47,742 bases of DNA from an uncultured Aquimarina sp. (GCA_947503135.1 CANNCQ010000021.1:1-47742); one strand, 5' to 3'; positions 15,482 through 26,549 are shown, numbered from the stretch's first letter. The notes: generated by a model not told the origin, from the letters alone. Numbers and translations are program-made.

Positions 15482-16222
15482 ATGAAAAAAATAATATTAT
15501 TAATTAGCCTTTTTACTGCTTTTATTTCTCATTCTCAAATCAAAAAAGCAGCGATTATTTCAATTTATGGAAGTAAAAATTTATCGGACGATCCTTTAGA
15601 AACTAAACTTTACGAAGCACTGTTAAATGATGACAGTTTTGATATTTCCAAAACAGTTTTAACTTTTGAAGAAATGATTGAAACAAAAATTGTCCCTTCC
15701 TTTGGTTTTCCTTTCATGCCTAAGTCTGATGTGGTTTCAACAGAAGAGTATAAAGGTATTAAAACTAGGTATATGGAAGAGATTGACGAAAAATCAAGCG
15801 GTTGGGATAAGTTTTTTCAAGGATTAGTACCTGCTGAAGGATATAAAAATTTAGCTTCTTTCGGTATAGTTAATGATAAAAAAGCAATTCTTAAATTTTT
15901 TGAGTTGTTTCCTGATGTTGATGCAGTAATGATAGCTTATATAGATTATAATTTATATGATGGTGTTGGTGCTTTTGGGTTGAGTAAGAAAAAAGTATAT
16001 GCTAATGCAAATATTAAATTATTTAATAGAGATGGGAAAAGGATTTTTAAATTAAAAGAATCGGAGTCTTCCGATAAAGGCGTTTTAGCTGTTGCGGGGA
16101 TAGTACCTTCGCCAGAAAAATTAAAACCTTTGATTGAAGAAGCAACAGAGAATTTATTTAAGGGCTTAGATAAAAAAATAGCTAAATCAATGAAAAAAAT
16201 GCTTAAAAAATTAAACAAATAA
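15482..16222 (+). CDS. Secreted protein of unknown function
   Basis: A 246-residue protein with an N-terminal signal peptide (cleavage region SHSQ near residue 19). The mature part begins KKAAIISIYGSKNL, a strand-forming segment seen in periplasmic proteins of the phylum, and contains FPDVDAVMIAYIDYNLYDG in the middle and a lysine-rich amphipathic C-terminus (KKIAKSMKKMLKKLNK). No catalytic residues are evident. It lies 52 bases after lysS and ends in a terminator shared with the convergent oxidoreductase gene. The function is not recognised. Confidence 0.78.
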   Translation: MKKIILLISLFTAFISHSQIKKAAIISIYGSKNLSDDPLETKLYEALLNDDSFDISKTVLTFEEMIETKIVPSFGFPFMPKSDVVSTEEYKGIKTRYMEEIDEKSSGWDKFFQGLVPAEGYKNLASFGIVNDKKAILKFFELFPDVDAVMIAYIDYNLYDGVGAFGLSKKKVYANANIKLFNRDGKRIFKLKESESSDKGVLAVAGIVPSPEKLKPLIEEATENLFKGLDKKIAKSMKKMLKKLNK

Positions 16223-16233
16223 TTATATTTTAA

Positions 16234-16268
16234 AAAAAACGAAGCTTATTTTAAGCTTCGTTTTTTTT
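16234..16268. terminator. Bidirectional terminator between convergent genes
   Basis: AACGAAGCTTA and TAAGCTTCGTT form a perfect 11-base stem with a three-base loop, with an A run on the left and a T run on the right, so it can serve both strands. The right arm contains the stop codon of the minus-strand oxidoreductase gene. Confidence 0.85.
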
Positions 16269-18557
16269 ATTCCCTTTTTTTAAAACTCCAACCACCACAG
16301 ATTTACTAATAGGAGTGTTACTTTTATCTGCATAATGATTATACGGCACCAGTACATTAGTTTCAGGAAAATATGACGCTATATTTCCTTTAGGGATATT
16401 GTAGCTAATTAGCTTGAAGTTTTCGGCATGTCTGGTAACACCATCGTAGGTGCTTGTTAAGTCTACAGTGTCTAAAGGTTGAAATCCGAAAGTTTCTATA
16501 TCACTAGGATTCATTAAAATGACTCTACGTTCGTTAAATATACCACGGTAACGATCATTCATTCCATAAATAGTAGTGTTAAACTGATCGTGTGAGCGAA
16601 TGGTCATCATTAAAAATTCATCTTCTTTTAGATTGTGATTTGGAAGTTCGCAATTGCTGAATTGAGCTTTGTTATGGGGAAGCATACTAAAATCCAAATC
16701 TCGTACATTATTAGGAAGGTAAAACCCAGAACCTTTCGATTCGGTATTTATTCCTTTAAAGGAAGGGATTACAGCAGCTATTTTTTCGCGTATTAATGCG
16801 TAATCTTTGCTTAAAGATAACCAATCCACAGGGTGATTTCCTTCAAAATAAGCTTCGGCAATACCACCAATAATTTCAGGTTCACTTTTTAAGTTTTTAG
16901 ACGCAGGTGTTAAAAGTCCTTTGGACTGATGTACTTTTCCCATGCTGTTTTCTACGGTGAAAAAACGAGCTTTACCTTTACTAGTATCAAATTCAGAACG
17001 TCCAAGTGTGGGCAAAATTAAAGCTGTTTTACCCGCGGTAGTATGCGATCGATTTAATTTGGTACTCACCTGTACGGTTAAATCACATTTTTGTAATGCA
17101 TGTGCAGCATAATTAGTATCAGCAACTGCCGAAACAAAATTTCCGCCTAAAGCGAAAAAAACCTTTGCTTTACCTTCGTGCATTGCAGGAATAGCCTTCA
17201 CAGTATCTAAACCTTCTTTGTTGGGGCAATCAAATCCAAATACATTTTTGATAGCAGTATTTAGTTGTTCTGAAACATGATGCATTATTCCGACAGATCG
17301 ATCTCCTTGGACATTACTATGTCCGCGAACAGGACAAGTACCGGCTCCTGGTTTTCCTAAGCTTCCTTTTAGTAATAATAAATTGACACATTCTTTAATG
17401 TTTTCAACACCATTTTTATGTTGCGTTAAGCCCATAGCCCAACAAATAATAATTTTTTCTTTTTTAGCTAAAATCGAAACAGCTTCATCAATATGAGTTT
17501 CGTCAACTCCCGATTGTTGTATTAAATCGGCTAAATCATAGTCTTTTAAATGATCCATTAAGGAATCGTAACCATTGGTATGCTTTTCTATAAATTTATG
17601 GTTAAACACATTTTGATTTAGAGCATCCAAAAGTGCTAGTTTTTTAATTATAGCTTTAAGTAGTGCTACATCTTCATTTATTTTTACGCGTAAGTAAATA
17701 TCAGTTATCGCTTCGCCACCTAGTAGAGCGCCTTTGATTTCTTGCGGATTTTTAAAGCGAATTAAACCAGCTTCTTCAAGTGGATTAACACTAATTACTT
17801 TACCCCCGTTTTCTTTGCATTTTTGTAAGGCGGTAAGCATTCTGGGGTGGTTAGTCCCTGGGTTTTGCCCAATAACCATTACTACATCAGCTTTGTCAAA
17901 ATCTTCGAGTTTTACAGAACCTTTACCTATTCCTAAAGTTTCTTTTAGTGCATATCCACTAGATTCATGGCACATATTAGAGCAGTCGGGCATATTATTA
18001 GTGCCAAAAGCCCTAATAAACAATCCATACAAAAAAGCCGCTTCGTTACTCGATCTTCCTGAAGTGTAAAAAATAGCTTCATCAGGATGATCCAAGTTCT
18101 TAAGTTGCTTAGCAATTAAACGGTAAGCGTCTTTCCAAGCTATAGGTTGGTAATGAATGCTGTTTGGATACAAAACCATAGGTTCAGTTATGCGCCCACT
18201 TTTACCAATTTCATAATCCGTCCAATTCGAAATTTCTTCCACTGAGTATTTGGCAAAAAAAGCAGCATCTACTTTTTTATTTGTAGCTTCTTCGGCAAGT
18301 GCTTTAGCTCCATTTTCGCAATATTCAGCTATTTTAGAAGGTTTTTCAGGATCTGGCCAGGCACAACCTGGACAGTCAAAACCATCTTTTTGGTTCATTT
18401 GTGCTAATCCTTTAAAAGATTTAGTTATCCCCATTTCTTTAAAAGCATGTTTCAATGCTACTGTTACTGCTTTTGTTCCTGAAGCGTAAGTTTCTGGAGT
18501 CTTAAGGTTAAGATCAGAAAAATCAGTGTTTCCAGTAGTTGAAATATTTCTTTTCAT
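16251..18557 (-). CDS. FdhF/YdeP-family molybdopterin oxidoreductase
   Basis: A 768-residue protein of the formate-dehydrogenase-alpha-like YdeP family, which binds a bis-molybdopterin-guanine-dinucleotide cofactor. Recognisable parts are CPGCAWPDP near the N-terminus, YTSGRSSNEAAFL and CSNMCHESSG in the Mo-binding core, VIGQNPGTNHPRML, GTCPVRGHSNVQGDRSVGI, and the C-terminal Molydop-binding domain. No in-frame UGA is seen, so there is no selenocysteine. The electron-transfer and membrane subunits of formate dehydrogenases are absent, so it stands as an orphan. E. coli YdeP is linked to acid resistance, but its substrate is unknown. A TTG at 18605 extends the frame; the ATG at 18557 gives the family N-terminus. 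Confidence 0.92.
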   Translation of the reverse strand: MKRNISTTGNTDFSDLNLKTPETYASGTKAVTVALKHAFKEMGITKSFKGLAQMNQKDGFDCPGCAWPDPEKPSKIAEYCENGAKALAEEATNKKVDAAFFAKYSVEEISNWTDYEIGKSGRITEPMVLYPNSIHYQPIAWKDAYRLIAKQLKNLDHPDEAIFYTSGRSSNEAAFLYGLFIRAFGTNNMPDCSNMCHESSGYALKETLGIGKGSVKLEDFDKADVVMVIGQNPGTNHPRMLTALQKCKENGGKVISVNPLEEAGLIRFKNPQEIKGALLGGEAITDIYLRVKINEDVALLKAIIKKLALLDALNQNVFNHKFIEKHTNGYDSLMDHLKDYDLADLIQQSGVDETHIDEAVSILAKKEKIIICWAMGLTQHKNGVENIKECVNLLLLKGSLGKPGAGTCPVRGHSNVQGDRSVGIMHHVSEQLNTAIKNVFGFDCPNKEGLDTVKAIPAMHEGKAKVFFALGGNFVSAVADTNYAAHALQKCDLTVQVSTKLNRSHTTAGKTALILPTLGRSEFDTSKGKARFFTVENSMGKVHQSKGLLTPASKNLKSEPEIIGGIAEAYFEGNHPVDWLSLSKDYALIREKIAAVIPSFKGINTESKGSGFYLPNNVRDLDFSMLPHNKAQFSNCELPNHNLKEDEFLMMTIRSHDQFNTTIYGMNDRYRGIFNERRVILMNPSDIETFGFQPLDTVDLTSTYDGVTRHAENFKLISYNIPKGNIASYFPETNVLVPYNHYADKSNTPISKSVVVGVLKKGNKKNEA

Positions 18558-18671
18558 TAAAGGTGTTTTGGATGAGTTTGCTGGTATACAATATAAGAAG
18601 TTCAAACTAAATAGTAGGAAAGTAATTTTTAATGTATTTTAGGGCTAATAACCAGCATAAATAAGATTATA

Positions 18672-19637
18672 ATGAAAATTTATATTTCAACTTTAATAAT
18701 TTTTTTTTCGACATTTAACTTATTTTCTCAGTATAAGATTGCTTCAAAATCAGTAATGGGAAAAAAAACGGTGATCACAACTAAATATGATAAAGGTTTT
18801 GTGGTGAAGAGCAATAATGAACGCCTGGAAGGTACAATTCAATTAAAAGTAGTCAATAACGATACTGTTGAAGTTCGTTTTAAAAATGAAGCAAAGGAAA
18901 AGACAAAATTTAAGAGAGCTCAATTAAAAAGCTTTGGTCTTATAAGTTTAGTATCAGACAAAAGAGTTGCCAAAATAGCTGAAAAAAACTTTAATCCCGG
19001 AGCAATAGTTACTAACAATGGTGATACATTGGAAGGAGAGTTAGCCCTTCGTTTTTCTTTAAACCCAGGAGAGTCTATAGGCAGAAAATGGTTTGTGCAT
19101 AAGGTGTTATTTGCTAAAGATAACGGTGAATATATTACTTATACAGCTAAAGATATAAAGCAACTATCGCAGCGCATTAACGGAGTAGAAAATGTTTATG
19201 TTCGCTATAAGGATGGTTTTACAAAGCAATTAGAATATGGAGATTTAGAGTTGTTTAGAAATCCCTATTCTACGTCTCAGAATAGCCTAGCGACAGGGTT
19301 AATACGAGAGGTGCAACAAGACTTAGCGGAAGAGGCTGCTAAGCAAACATTGAAGTCAGCGATTAGAAATGGTAATGGAACTTTAGAAGATGTAAAAAAT
19401 AATTATGAAGCAGTAAATTCTGCTGATATTTCGGTTTCTAGAAAAGAATATTTAGTACGAAAAAAAGGAGAACTTGAATTTACTGTTTTATCCAAAGATA
19501 ATTATAGTAAATGGGCTGAAAGTTACTTTAAACGTTGTAATTCATTTACAGATTTGGAATCCAAGAAACAAAAATCACTAACCAAGTGGGCAAATCTTTT
19601 AGAAGGGATTTCATTCCATAACAAGAATTGCAAATAG
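18672..19637 (+). CDS. Secreted protein with two similar beta units
   Basis: A 321-residue protein with a signal peptide (LFSQ cleavage near residue 20). Two stretches look alike: KGFVVKSNNERLEGTIQLKV near residue 40 and GAIVTNNGDTLEGELALRF near residue 116. Each is followed by strands that end in a KRAQLKSFGLI- or AKDIKQLSQRI-type segment. This pattern occurs in Bacteroidota exported proteins of unknown role. The second half is helical with one CNSF and a C-terminal HNKNCK. It is transcribed alone and ends in a strong terminator shared with the AraC-type gene. Confidence 0.78.
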   Translation: MKIYISTLIIFFSTFNLFSQYKIASKSVMGKKTVITTKYDKGFVVKSNNERLEGTIQLKVVNNDTVEVRFKNEAKEKTKFKRAQLKSFGLISLVSDKRVAKIAEKNFNPGAIVTNNGDTLEGELALRFSLNPGESIGRKWFVHKVLFAKDNGEYITYTAKDIKQLSQRINGVENVYVRYKDGFTKQLEYGDLELFRNPYSTSQNSLATGLIREVQQDLAEEAAKQTLKSAIRNGNGTLEDVKNNYEAVNSADISVSRKEYLVRKKGELEFTVLSKDNYSKWAESYFKRCNSFTDLESKKQKSLTKWANLLEGISFHNKNCK

Positions 19638-19659
19638 GTAACTTATAATATGGTAAATC

Positions 19660-19706
19660 AATAAAAAAGGATGTTTTCCAAACTTTGGAAAACATCCTTT
19701 TTTATT
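19660..19706. terminator. Bidirectional terminator between convergent genes
   Basis: A near-perfect stem of about 20 bases, with GGATGTTTTCCAAA and TTTGGAAAACATCC as its core, is flanked by AATAAAAAA on the left and TTTTTTATT on the right. It serves both the plus-strand secreted protein gene and the minus-strand AraC-type gene. Confidence 0.9.
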
Positions 19707-19726
19707 GATCGCTTTAAGGTAAATAG

Positions 19727-20614
19727 CTAGCCTAATGAGGTTACATATTTTTTTGGTGTTGTACCAAACTTTTTCTTAAAAGCAGCTATAAAATGGCTCG
19801 AAGTACTGTAGCCAATCTTTAAACCAACTTCACTAACATTATCGCCTTCGGCTAATAGTTTGCAAGCCAATTCCATTTTATGATCAAATAAAAAGGTAAA
19901 TACAGGTTCACCATAAATTTGTTTAAAGCCGTCTTTTAGTTTTTTTAATGATAGGCCAACTTCTAAAGCTAAATCTTGAAGCGTTGGAGGTTCAGCCATG
20001 CGGTCAATAATTATTTTTTTGGCTTGCTTTATTTTTTGAACGTTTATTTCATCTGCTAAAAAAGGACATTGCTCTACATCAGCATCTTCGGGTTTGTTAA
20101 AATGAAGACTTAATAATTCGTAGGCCTTAGCTTTATAGTATAGTTGCTTAAGGGAGCTGTGCACATTAAAATTCATTAATTGATTTAAAACTACAGCCAT
20201 CGATGGTGAGATAGCCATGTCGGAATAGTATTTCTTATCCTTATTTTCTTCACTTAAAAAAGGAATATAATTGGCTTCCATGGAAAATAAACTATGAAAT
20301 TTTTTAATTGAAACGAGTAAGGTTATTAACCATGAGTTAGGCTCAATTTGTAAATTCATAGGAAGCTCGCGAGTTGGGTTATAAAGCAGTAACGAGGTTT
20401 CTTCACGCATAGGCATGGTGTAAGAGCCATTGTTAAAACTAAATATTCCAGAGCCTTTTATGGCGTAGTGAAATTGAATAAAACTACTATCTATATCTCT
20501 AATTACAGTTTGCTTTTCCTTAGTCTCATTTTGAAATTTCAATATTTGAAAATGCTCTTCCAAGCGAATTTCTTCCATTAACCCTTCGGCGATATTTTTT
20601 GAAATTAATTCCAT
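19727..20614 (-). CDS. AraC-family transcriptional regulator
   Basis: About 295 residues. The N-terminal 190 or so residues form a ligand-sensing domain without a clear match (it contains the beta segment HYAIKGSGIFSFNNGSY). The C-terminal 100 residues are the AraC double helix-turn-helix: LQDLALEVGLSLKKLKDGFKQ, then VSEVGLKIGYSTSSHFIAAF, ending in the family KKKFGTTPKKY motif. A TTG at 20644 would lengthen it; the ATG at 20614 is the first normal start. It is divergent from hemA across a region with an inverted repeat, so control of itself or of the haem genes is plausible but unproven. Confidence 0.92.
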   Translation of the reverse strand: MELISKNIAEGLMEEIRLEEHFQILKFQNETKEKQTVIRDIDSSFIQFHYAIKGSGIFSFNNGSYTMPMREETSLLLYNPTRELPMNLQIEPNSWLITLLVSIKKFHSLFSMEANYIPFLSEENKDKKYYSDMAISPSMAVVLNQLMNFNVHSSLKQLYYKAKAYELLSLHFNKPEDADVEQCPFLADEINVQKIKQAKKIIIDRMAEPPTLQDLALEVGLSLKKLKDGFKQIYGEPVFTFLFDHKMELACKLLAEGDNVSEVGLKIGYSTSSHFIAAFKKKFGTTPKKYVTSLG

Positions 20615-20665
20615 AGTTGCTGATATAGATGTTGTTTTTATCAATTATAAATAACGCTTAAATAT

Positions 20666-20690
20666 ACTGTATTATTGGTATTTATACAGT
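20666..20690. promoter_or_regulatory. Inverted repeat, candidate operator between araC-type gene and hemA
   Basis: ACTGTAT (20666-20672) and ATACAGT (20684-20690) are perfect complements separated by 11 bases, giving half-sites about 18 bases apart, roughly two helical turns. A 10-base palindrome ACAAATTTGT follows at 20711-20720. The position between divergent genes suits an operator; the binding protein is unknown. Confidence 0.45.
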
Positions 20691-20782
20691 GTAATTAACA
20701 TATTATCAATACAAATTTGTTTAAAATACTTTCAACGATATTTTTTAATCTTGTGGCGTTATTTTTCAGTCGACTAAGCGAC

Positions 20783-20790
20783 TAGTTTTG
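20783..20790 (+). promoter_or_regulatory. Candidate -7 box for the hem operon
   Basis: TAGTTTTG matches TAnnTTTG, 24 bases before the hemA start. The nearest TTG upstream (20751) is farther away than usual for a -33 element. Confidence 0.5.
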
Positions 20791-20814
20791 TAGTTAAATT
20801 AACACTTTTTTTTA

Positions 20815-22065
20815 ATGGAGCCTCATTTACGAGCTAAAGGCACTAATTTTTACAGTATAGGACTCAGCTATAAAAAGGCAGATGTTGTTACTCGTGGGAA
20901 TTTTAGTGTTAGTGATGAGGGTAAAAAAAACATTTTAAAACAAGCGAAAGAAGAGGGAGTAGAATCTCTTTTGGTAATGTCTACTTGTAACCGAACGGAA
21001 TTACATGGTTTTGCCCAACACCCATTTCAACTTATTAAGTTGCTGTGCGAACATACTCATGGTACGGTTGAAGAATTCGAAAAGGTGGCTTATGTTTATA
21101 AAAACTCCAAAGCTATATCTCATTTATTTAAAGTAGGGACCGGTTTGGATAGTCAAATTTTAGGCGATTTTGAAATTATAAGTCAAGTAAAACAAGGCTT
21201 TAAAATGGCCAAAAAATTCCAAATGATTAATCCTTTTACGGAGCGTTTGGTAAATGCGGTAATACAAGCAAGTAAGCGTATAAAAAATGAAACCGAGATT
21301 TCTTCTGGGGCAACTTCGGTATCCTTTGCTTCTGTGCAATACATACTTAAAAATATAAAAAACGTATCCGAAAAAAATATACTGTTGTTCGGTACTGGAA
21401 AAATAGGTAGAAATACCTGCGAAAATTTAATTAAGCATACCAAAAACGAGAATATTACACTAATTAATCGAACCAAAACCAAAGCAGAAAAAGTTGCTGG
21501 TAAGTTTAATTTAATAGTAAAAGAATACGCAAATATTCAAGCTGAAATAGCGCAAACGGATGTTTTAGTTGTCGCTACAGGGGCGCAGAATCCAACGATT
21601 TCTAAACAACTTATACACACCAACAAACCATTATTAATATTGGACTTGTCAGTGCCTAGGAATGTTTCTGATAACGTGACTGATTTGCCTAATGTAAGTT
21701 TAGTACATTTAGATAATCTATCTCAAATTACCGATGATACATTAGCTAAAAGAAAACTGCAAATACCTAACGCAGAACTTATTATAGAGGAGATTATCGT
21801 TGAATTTAATAGCTGGTTAGAAACTCGAAAATTTGCACCTACAATTAAAGCTCTAAAGCAAAAATTAACGGTGTTACGCGATACGGAAATTCATCAGCAT
21901 TGTAAAAAAAATAACGATTTTAATGTTAATGATGCAGCAGTTATTAGCGATAAAGTAATTCAAAAAATAACGGCACAAATTGCGCATCACCTTCGCGAAA
22001 CGCAACACAATGCCGATGAAAGTATCGAATTGATACAAAAAGTATTTCAACTTCAAAACTTATAA
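20815..22065 (+). CDS. hemA: Glutamyl-tRNA reductase, HemA
   Basis: The first committed step of haem synthesis by the C5 route: NADPH-dependent reduction of glutamyl-tRNA to glutamate-1-semialdehyde. The 416 residues match the family. Signatures are STCNRTE with catalytic Cys58, LFKVGTGLDSQILGDFEI, the NADPH-binding LLFGTGKIGRNTCENL, TDVLVVATGAQNP, and the DLSVPRNV segment before the C-terminal dimerisation helices. The common LGExQILGQV loop appears here as LGDFEIISQV. It leads a same-strand run hemA-hemC-hemD-hemE with tiny gaps or overlaps. Confidence 0.96.
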   Translation: MEPHLRAKGTNFYSIGLSYKKADVVTRGNFSVSDEGKKNILKQAKEEGVESLLVMSTCNRTELHGFAQHPFQLIKLLCEHTHGTVEEFEKVAYVYKNSKAISHLFKVGTGLDSQILGDFEIISQVKQGFKMAKKFQMINPFTERLVNAVIQASKRIKNETEISSGATSVSFASVQYILKNIKNVSEKNILLFGTGKIGRNTCENLIKHTKNENITLINRTKTKAEKVAGKFNLIVKEYANIQAEIAQTDVLVVATGAQNPTISKQLIHTNKPLLILDLSVPRNVSDNVTDLPNVSLVHLDNLSQITDDTLAKRKLQIPNAELIIEEIIVEFNSWLETRKFAPTIKALKQKLTVLRDTEIHQHCKKNNDFNVNDAAVISDKVIQKITAQIAHHLRETQHNADESIELIQKVFQLQNL

Positions 22066-22067
22066 TA

Positions 22068-22982
22068 GTGGACAAAGTTATTCGTATAGGTACCCGTGAT
22101 AGTGAATTAGCACTTTGGCAAGCCAATACTGTTCAACAACAATTAGCGGATTTAGGATATCAGTCCGAATTAGTTCCTGTAAAATCAACAGGCGATTTAA
22201 TTTTGGATAAACCTTTATATGAATTAGGGATTACGGGGGTTTTTACTAAAACTTTAGATATTGCCATGATTAATAATCAGGTAGATATCGCAGTACATTC
22301 TATGAAAGATGTGCCTACGTTATTGCCAAAAGGTATTGTCGAAGCGGCAATTTTACCTCGTGCACAAACCCAAGATATTTTAGTTCATAAAAACTTTTCT
22401 CCTTCCGATAATAACAGCATAATCGCAACAGGTAGTTTACGTCGTCAAGCACAATGGCTTCATAAATATCCAAACCATACAATGGTAGATTTACGAGGGA
22501 ATGTAAATACACGTATGCAAAAATTAAGCGATAACGATTGGCAAGGAGCTATTTTTGCAAAAGCAGGACTTGCTCGTATAGGGCTTACGCCAGAAAAAAC
22601 TATTGATTTAGATTGGATGATACCAGCACCAGCGCAAGGAGCAATGCTTGTAGTTGCTATGGAAAACGATGAATTTTGCCGAAAAGCGTTGGCTAAATTA
22701 AACAATAAGAATACTGAAATGTGCGTACATGTTGAGCGTAATTTTCTAAAAAAACTAGAAGGTGGCTGTACAGCCCCAATAGGAGCTTTAGCAACTATTA
22801 AAAGTGGGAAAATATATTTTGAAGGCGCTTTGTTTTCATTGGATGGAAAACAAAAAATAAGTATCACTAAAGAATGTACCATTAATGAAGCTGAAAATAT
22901 AGGAGAAATTTACGCAGAGGAACTGCTGGTTAAAGGAGGTGAAGAATTGATGAAAGAGATTAAGTCGCAAATGGCTTCTTAA
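22068..22982 (+). CDS. hemC: Hydroxymethylbilane synthase, HemC
   Basis: Polymerises four porphobilinogens into hydroxymethylbilane. The 304-residue protein begins with a GTG codon two bases after hemA stops (VIRIGTRDSELALWQA follows at once, so this start is well supported). Substrate-binding motifs AVHSMKDVPT, GSLRRQAQ and DLRGNVNTR are present. The dipyrromethane cofactor attaches to Cys234 in LEGGCTAPIGA. The GTG start may lower translation relative to hemA. Confidence 0.96.
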   Translation: MDKVIRIGTRDSELALWQANTVQQQLADLGYQSELVPVKSTGDLILDKPLYELGITGVFTKTLDIAMINNQVDIAVHSMKDVPTLLPKGIVEAAILPRAQTQDILVHKNFSPSDNNSIIATGSLRRQAQWLHKYPNHTMVDLRGNVNTRMQKLSDNDWQGAIFAKAGLARIGLTPEKTIDLDWMIPAPAQGAMLVVAMENDEFCRKALAKLNNKNTEMCVHVERNFLKKLEGGCTAPIGALATIKSGKIYFEGALFSLDGKQKISITKECTINEAENIGEIYAEELLVKGGEELMKEIKSQMAS

Positions 22983-23006
22983 TACTTAACGACACAAAAG
23001 GTATTG

Positions 23007-23651
23007 ATGAGAACAGTATTATCTACAAAAAAATTAACTAAATCTCAAAAAGAGCATTTGCTTAATGCGGGATTAGCTGTTGTAGATGTTGATTTTATCA
23101 AAACAGAGGTAATAGATTTTGAATGTGAAAATACTATCGAAAATGCCATTTTTACAAGTAAAAATGGGGTGAAAGCGGTTTTTGATAAATCAATTAATAT
23201 TGAAAATGTGTATTGCGTAGGAAAAAGAACAGAGCAATTAATAAAGGATTTTGATGCTAAAGTTCAAATTTTTGCTGAAAATGCAGAAAAATTAAGCAAC
23301 GCTATTATTGAAAATGTTTCTGATAAAAAGTTTCATTATTTCTGTGCTAAAGACAGGTTAAATACTTTACCAAATAAATTAACTGAAGCAAATATAAGCT
23401 GGAAAGAAATTCCTGTTTATAAAACACAGTACACACCAAAAAAATATAACCAACAATTTCACGGTGTATTGTTTTACAGTCCGTCAGGAGTAGAAAGTTT
23501 TTTTAGTGTAAATACAATGCCAGAACATAGTTTTTGTATAGGTGAAACCACAGCAAAAGCAGTAAAAAAATACACAAAAAATTATACTGTAGCAACAACA
23601 ACTACAGTAGAGAATGTGCTTGTAAAAGCTATAAAATATTTTAAACAATGA
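23007..23651 (+). CDS. hemD: Uroporphyrinogen-III synthase, HemD
   Basis: Closes and inverts hydroxymethylbilane to uroporphyrinogen III. The 214-residue sequence is divergent, as is normal for HemD, but shows the two-lobed pattern: [13 protein letters not shown] in the first lobe, [44 protein letters not shown] and [14 protein letters not shown] in the second. Position between hemC and hemE supports the call. The ATG at 23007 directly follows a TTG in the same frame and is preferred. It overlaps hemE by four bases. Confidence 0.92.
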   Translation: MRTVLSTKKLTKSQKEHLLNAGLAVVDVDFIKTEVIDFECENTIENAIFTSKNGVKAVFDKSINIENVYCVGKRTEQLIKDFDAKVQIFAENAEKLSNAIIENVSDKKFHYFCAKDRLNTLPNKLTEANISWKEIPVYKTQYTPKKYNQQFHGVLFYSPSGVESFFSVNTMPEHSFCIGETTAKAVKKYTKNYTVATTTTVENVLVKAIKYFKQ

Positions 23652-24673
23652 TTAAAAACGATCTATTTTTAAAAGCATTAAAAGGAGAAACGGTAGAAAG
23701 ACCTCCAGTTTGGATGATGCGTCAAGCAGGAAGGTATTTGCCGGATTTTATGAAGCTAAAAGCGAAGTATGATTTCTTTACAAGATGTCGTACGCCAGAA
23801 TTAGCTACCGAAATTACAGTAATGCCAATTCATCAAATTGGTACCGATGCAGCGATATTATTTAGCGACATCTTAGTAGTGCCACAAGCCATGAATGTTG
23901 AGGTGCAAATGAAAGACGGTATAGGTCCTTGGTTACCAAATCCTATACGATCTCAGAAGGATGTAGATCAAGTAATTGTTCCTAATGTAGAAGAGGAGTT
24001 GGGTTATGTGCTGGATGCTGTAAAAATGACTAAGGATGCTTTAAATGACGAAGTGCCGTTAATTGGTTTTGCAGGCTCTCCATGGACTATTTTGTGTTAT
24101 ATGGTGCAAGGGCAGGGTTCTAAGAATTTTGATAAAGCAAAAGCTTTTTGTTTTCAAGAGCCTATTGCAGCGCATACATTATTGCAAAAAATAACCGACA
24201 CTACTATAGCATATTTAAAAGCTAAGGTTGTAGCAGGCGTAGATGCAGTTCAGGTTTTTGATAGTTGGGGTGGAATGTTATCACCTGTAGATTATCAAGA
24301 ATTTTCTTGGAAATACATTCAACAAATTATAGATGCTTTAAAGGATGATATTCCAGTAATTGCTTTCGGAAAAGGATGTTGGTTTGCTCTTAAAGAAATG
24401 GGGCAGTCGGGTGCTTCAGCACTTGGAGTAGACTGGACATGCTCAGCAGTAAATGCGAGGTATTTATCGGGAGGAAAAATCACACTGCAAGGTAATTTCG
24501 ATCCTTCTCGATTGCTATCTCCGCCAGCAGAAATTAAAAAAATGGTTACTCAAATGATAAATGAGTTTGGTAAAGATCGCTACATAGCTAACTTAGGGCA
24601 TGGAATTTTACCAAATATTCCTGTTGCTAATGCACAAGCTTTTGTAGATGCAGTAAAAGAATATAGAGGATAG
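23648..24673 (+). CDS. hemE: Uroporphyrinogen decarboxylase, HemE
   Basis: Removes four acetate carboxyls from uroporphyrinogen III to give coproporphyrinogen III. The 341 residues carry the family signature [17 protein letters not shown] near the N-terminus (Arg residues bind the substrate), the [13 protein letters not shown] segment with the catalytic Asp, [15 protein letters not shown], and the C-terminal [11 protein letters not shown]. The start overlaps the end of hemD (ATGA), so the two are translationally coupled. It is the last gene of the run here; hemB, hemL and the later haem genes are elsewhere. Confidence 0.97.
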   Translation: MIKNDLFLKALKGETVERPPVWMMRQAGRYLPDFMKLKAKYDFFTRCRTPELATEITVMPIHQIGTDAAILFSDILVVPQAMNVEVQMKDGIGPWLPNPIRSQKDVDQVIVPNVEEELGYVLDAVKMTKDALNDEVPLIGFAGSPWTILCYMVQGQGSKNFDKAKAFCFQEPIAAHTLLQKITDTTIAYLKAKVVAGVDAVQVFDSWGGMLSPVDYQEFSWKYIQQIIDALKDDIPVIAFGKGCWFALKEMGQSGASALGVDWTCSAVNARYLSGGKITLQGNFDPSRLLSPPAEIKKMVTQMINEFGKDRYIANLGHGILPNIPVANAQAFVDAVKEYRG

Positions 24674-24754
24674 TTTGATGCTTTAAAGGCAAAATAATCA
24701 AGGTTTCTTTCGAGCCTTAACAAATGTTTAAATTTGTGCAATTTTTTCAAAATA

Positions 24755-24797
24755 AAAATAGCCCACAAAAATTGATTTTTGTGGGCTATTAAGTTTT
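24755..24797. terminator. Bidirectional terminator between hemE and groL
   Basis: AATAGCCCACAAAAAT and ATTTTTGTGGGCTATT form a long stem with a very small loop. A-rich sequence precedes it and T-rich sequence follows, serving the convergent hem and groESL transcripts. Confidence 0.85.
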
Positions 24798-24808
24798 AAG
24801 AAAATGAT

Positions 24809-26467
<1,659 letters not shown>

Positions 26468-26549
26468 TTAGCTGTTAGCTGTTTTGATTCTTAAATAATT
26501 TTTTAATAATGAAAAGTTAAAGGCTAATATAATAGCCAATAGTAACTAA

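Noticed and set aside
16251..18557. A selenocysteine-containing formate dehydrogenase
   Set aside because: The frame has no internal TGA, and no SECIS-like hairpin or sel genes are seen; the CPGCAWP motif marks the YdeP branch.
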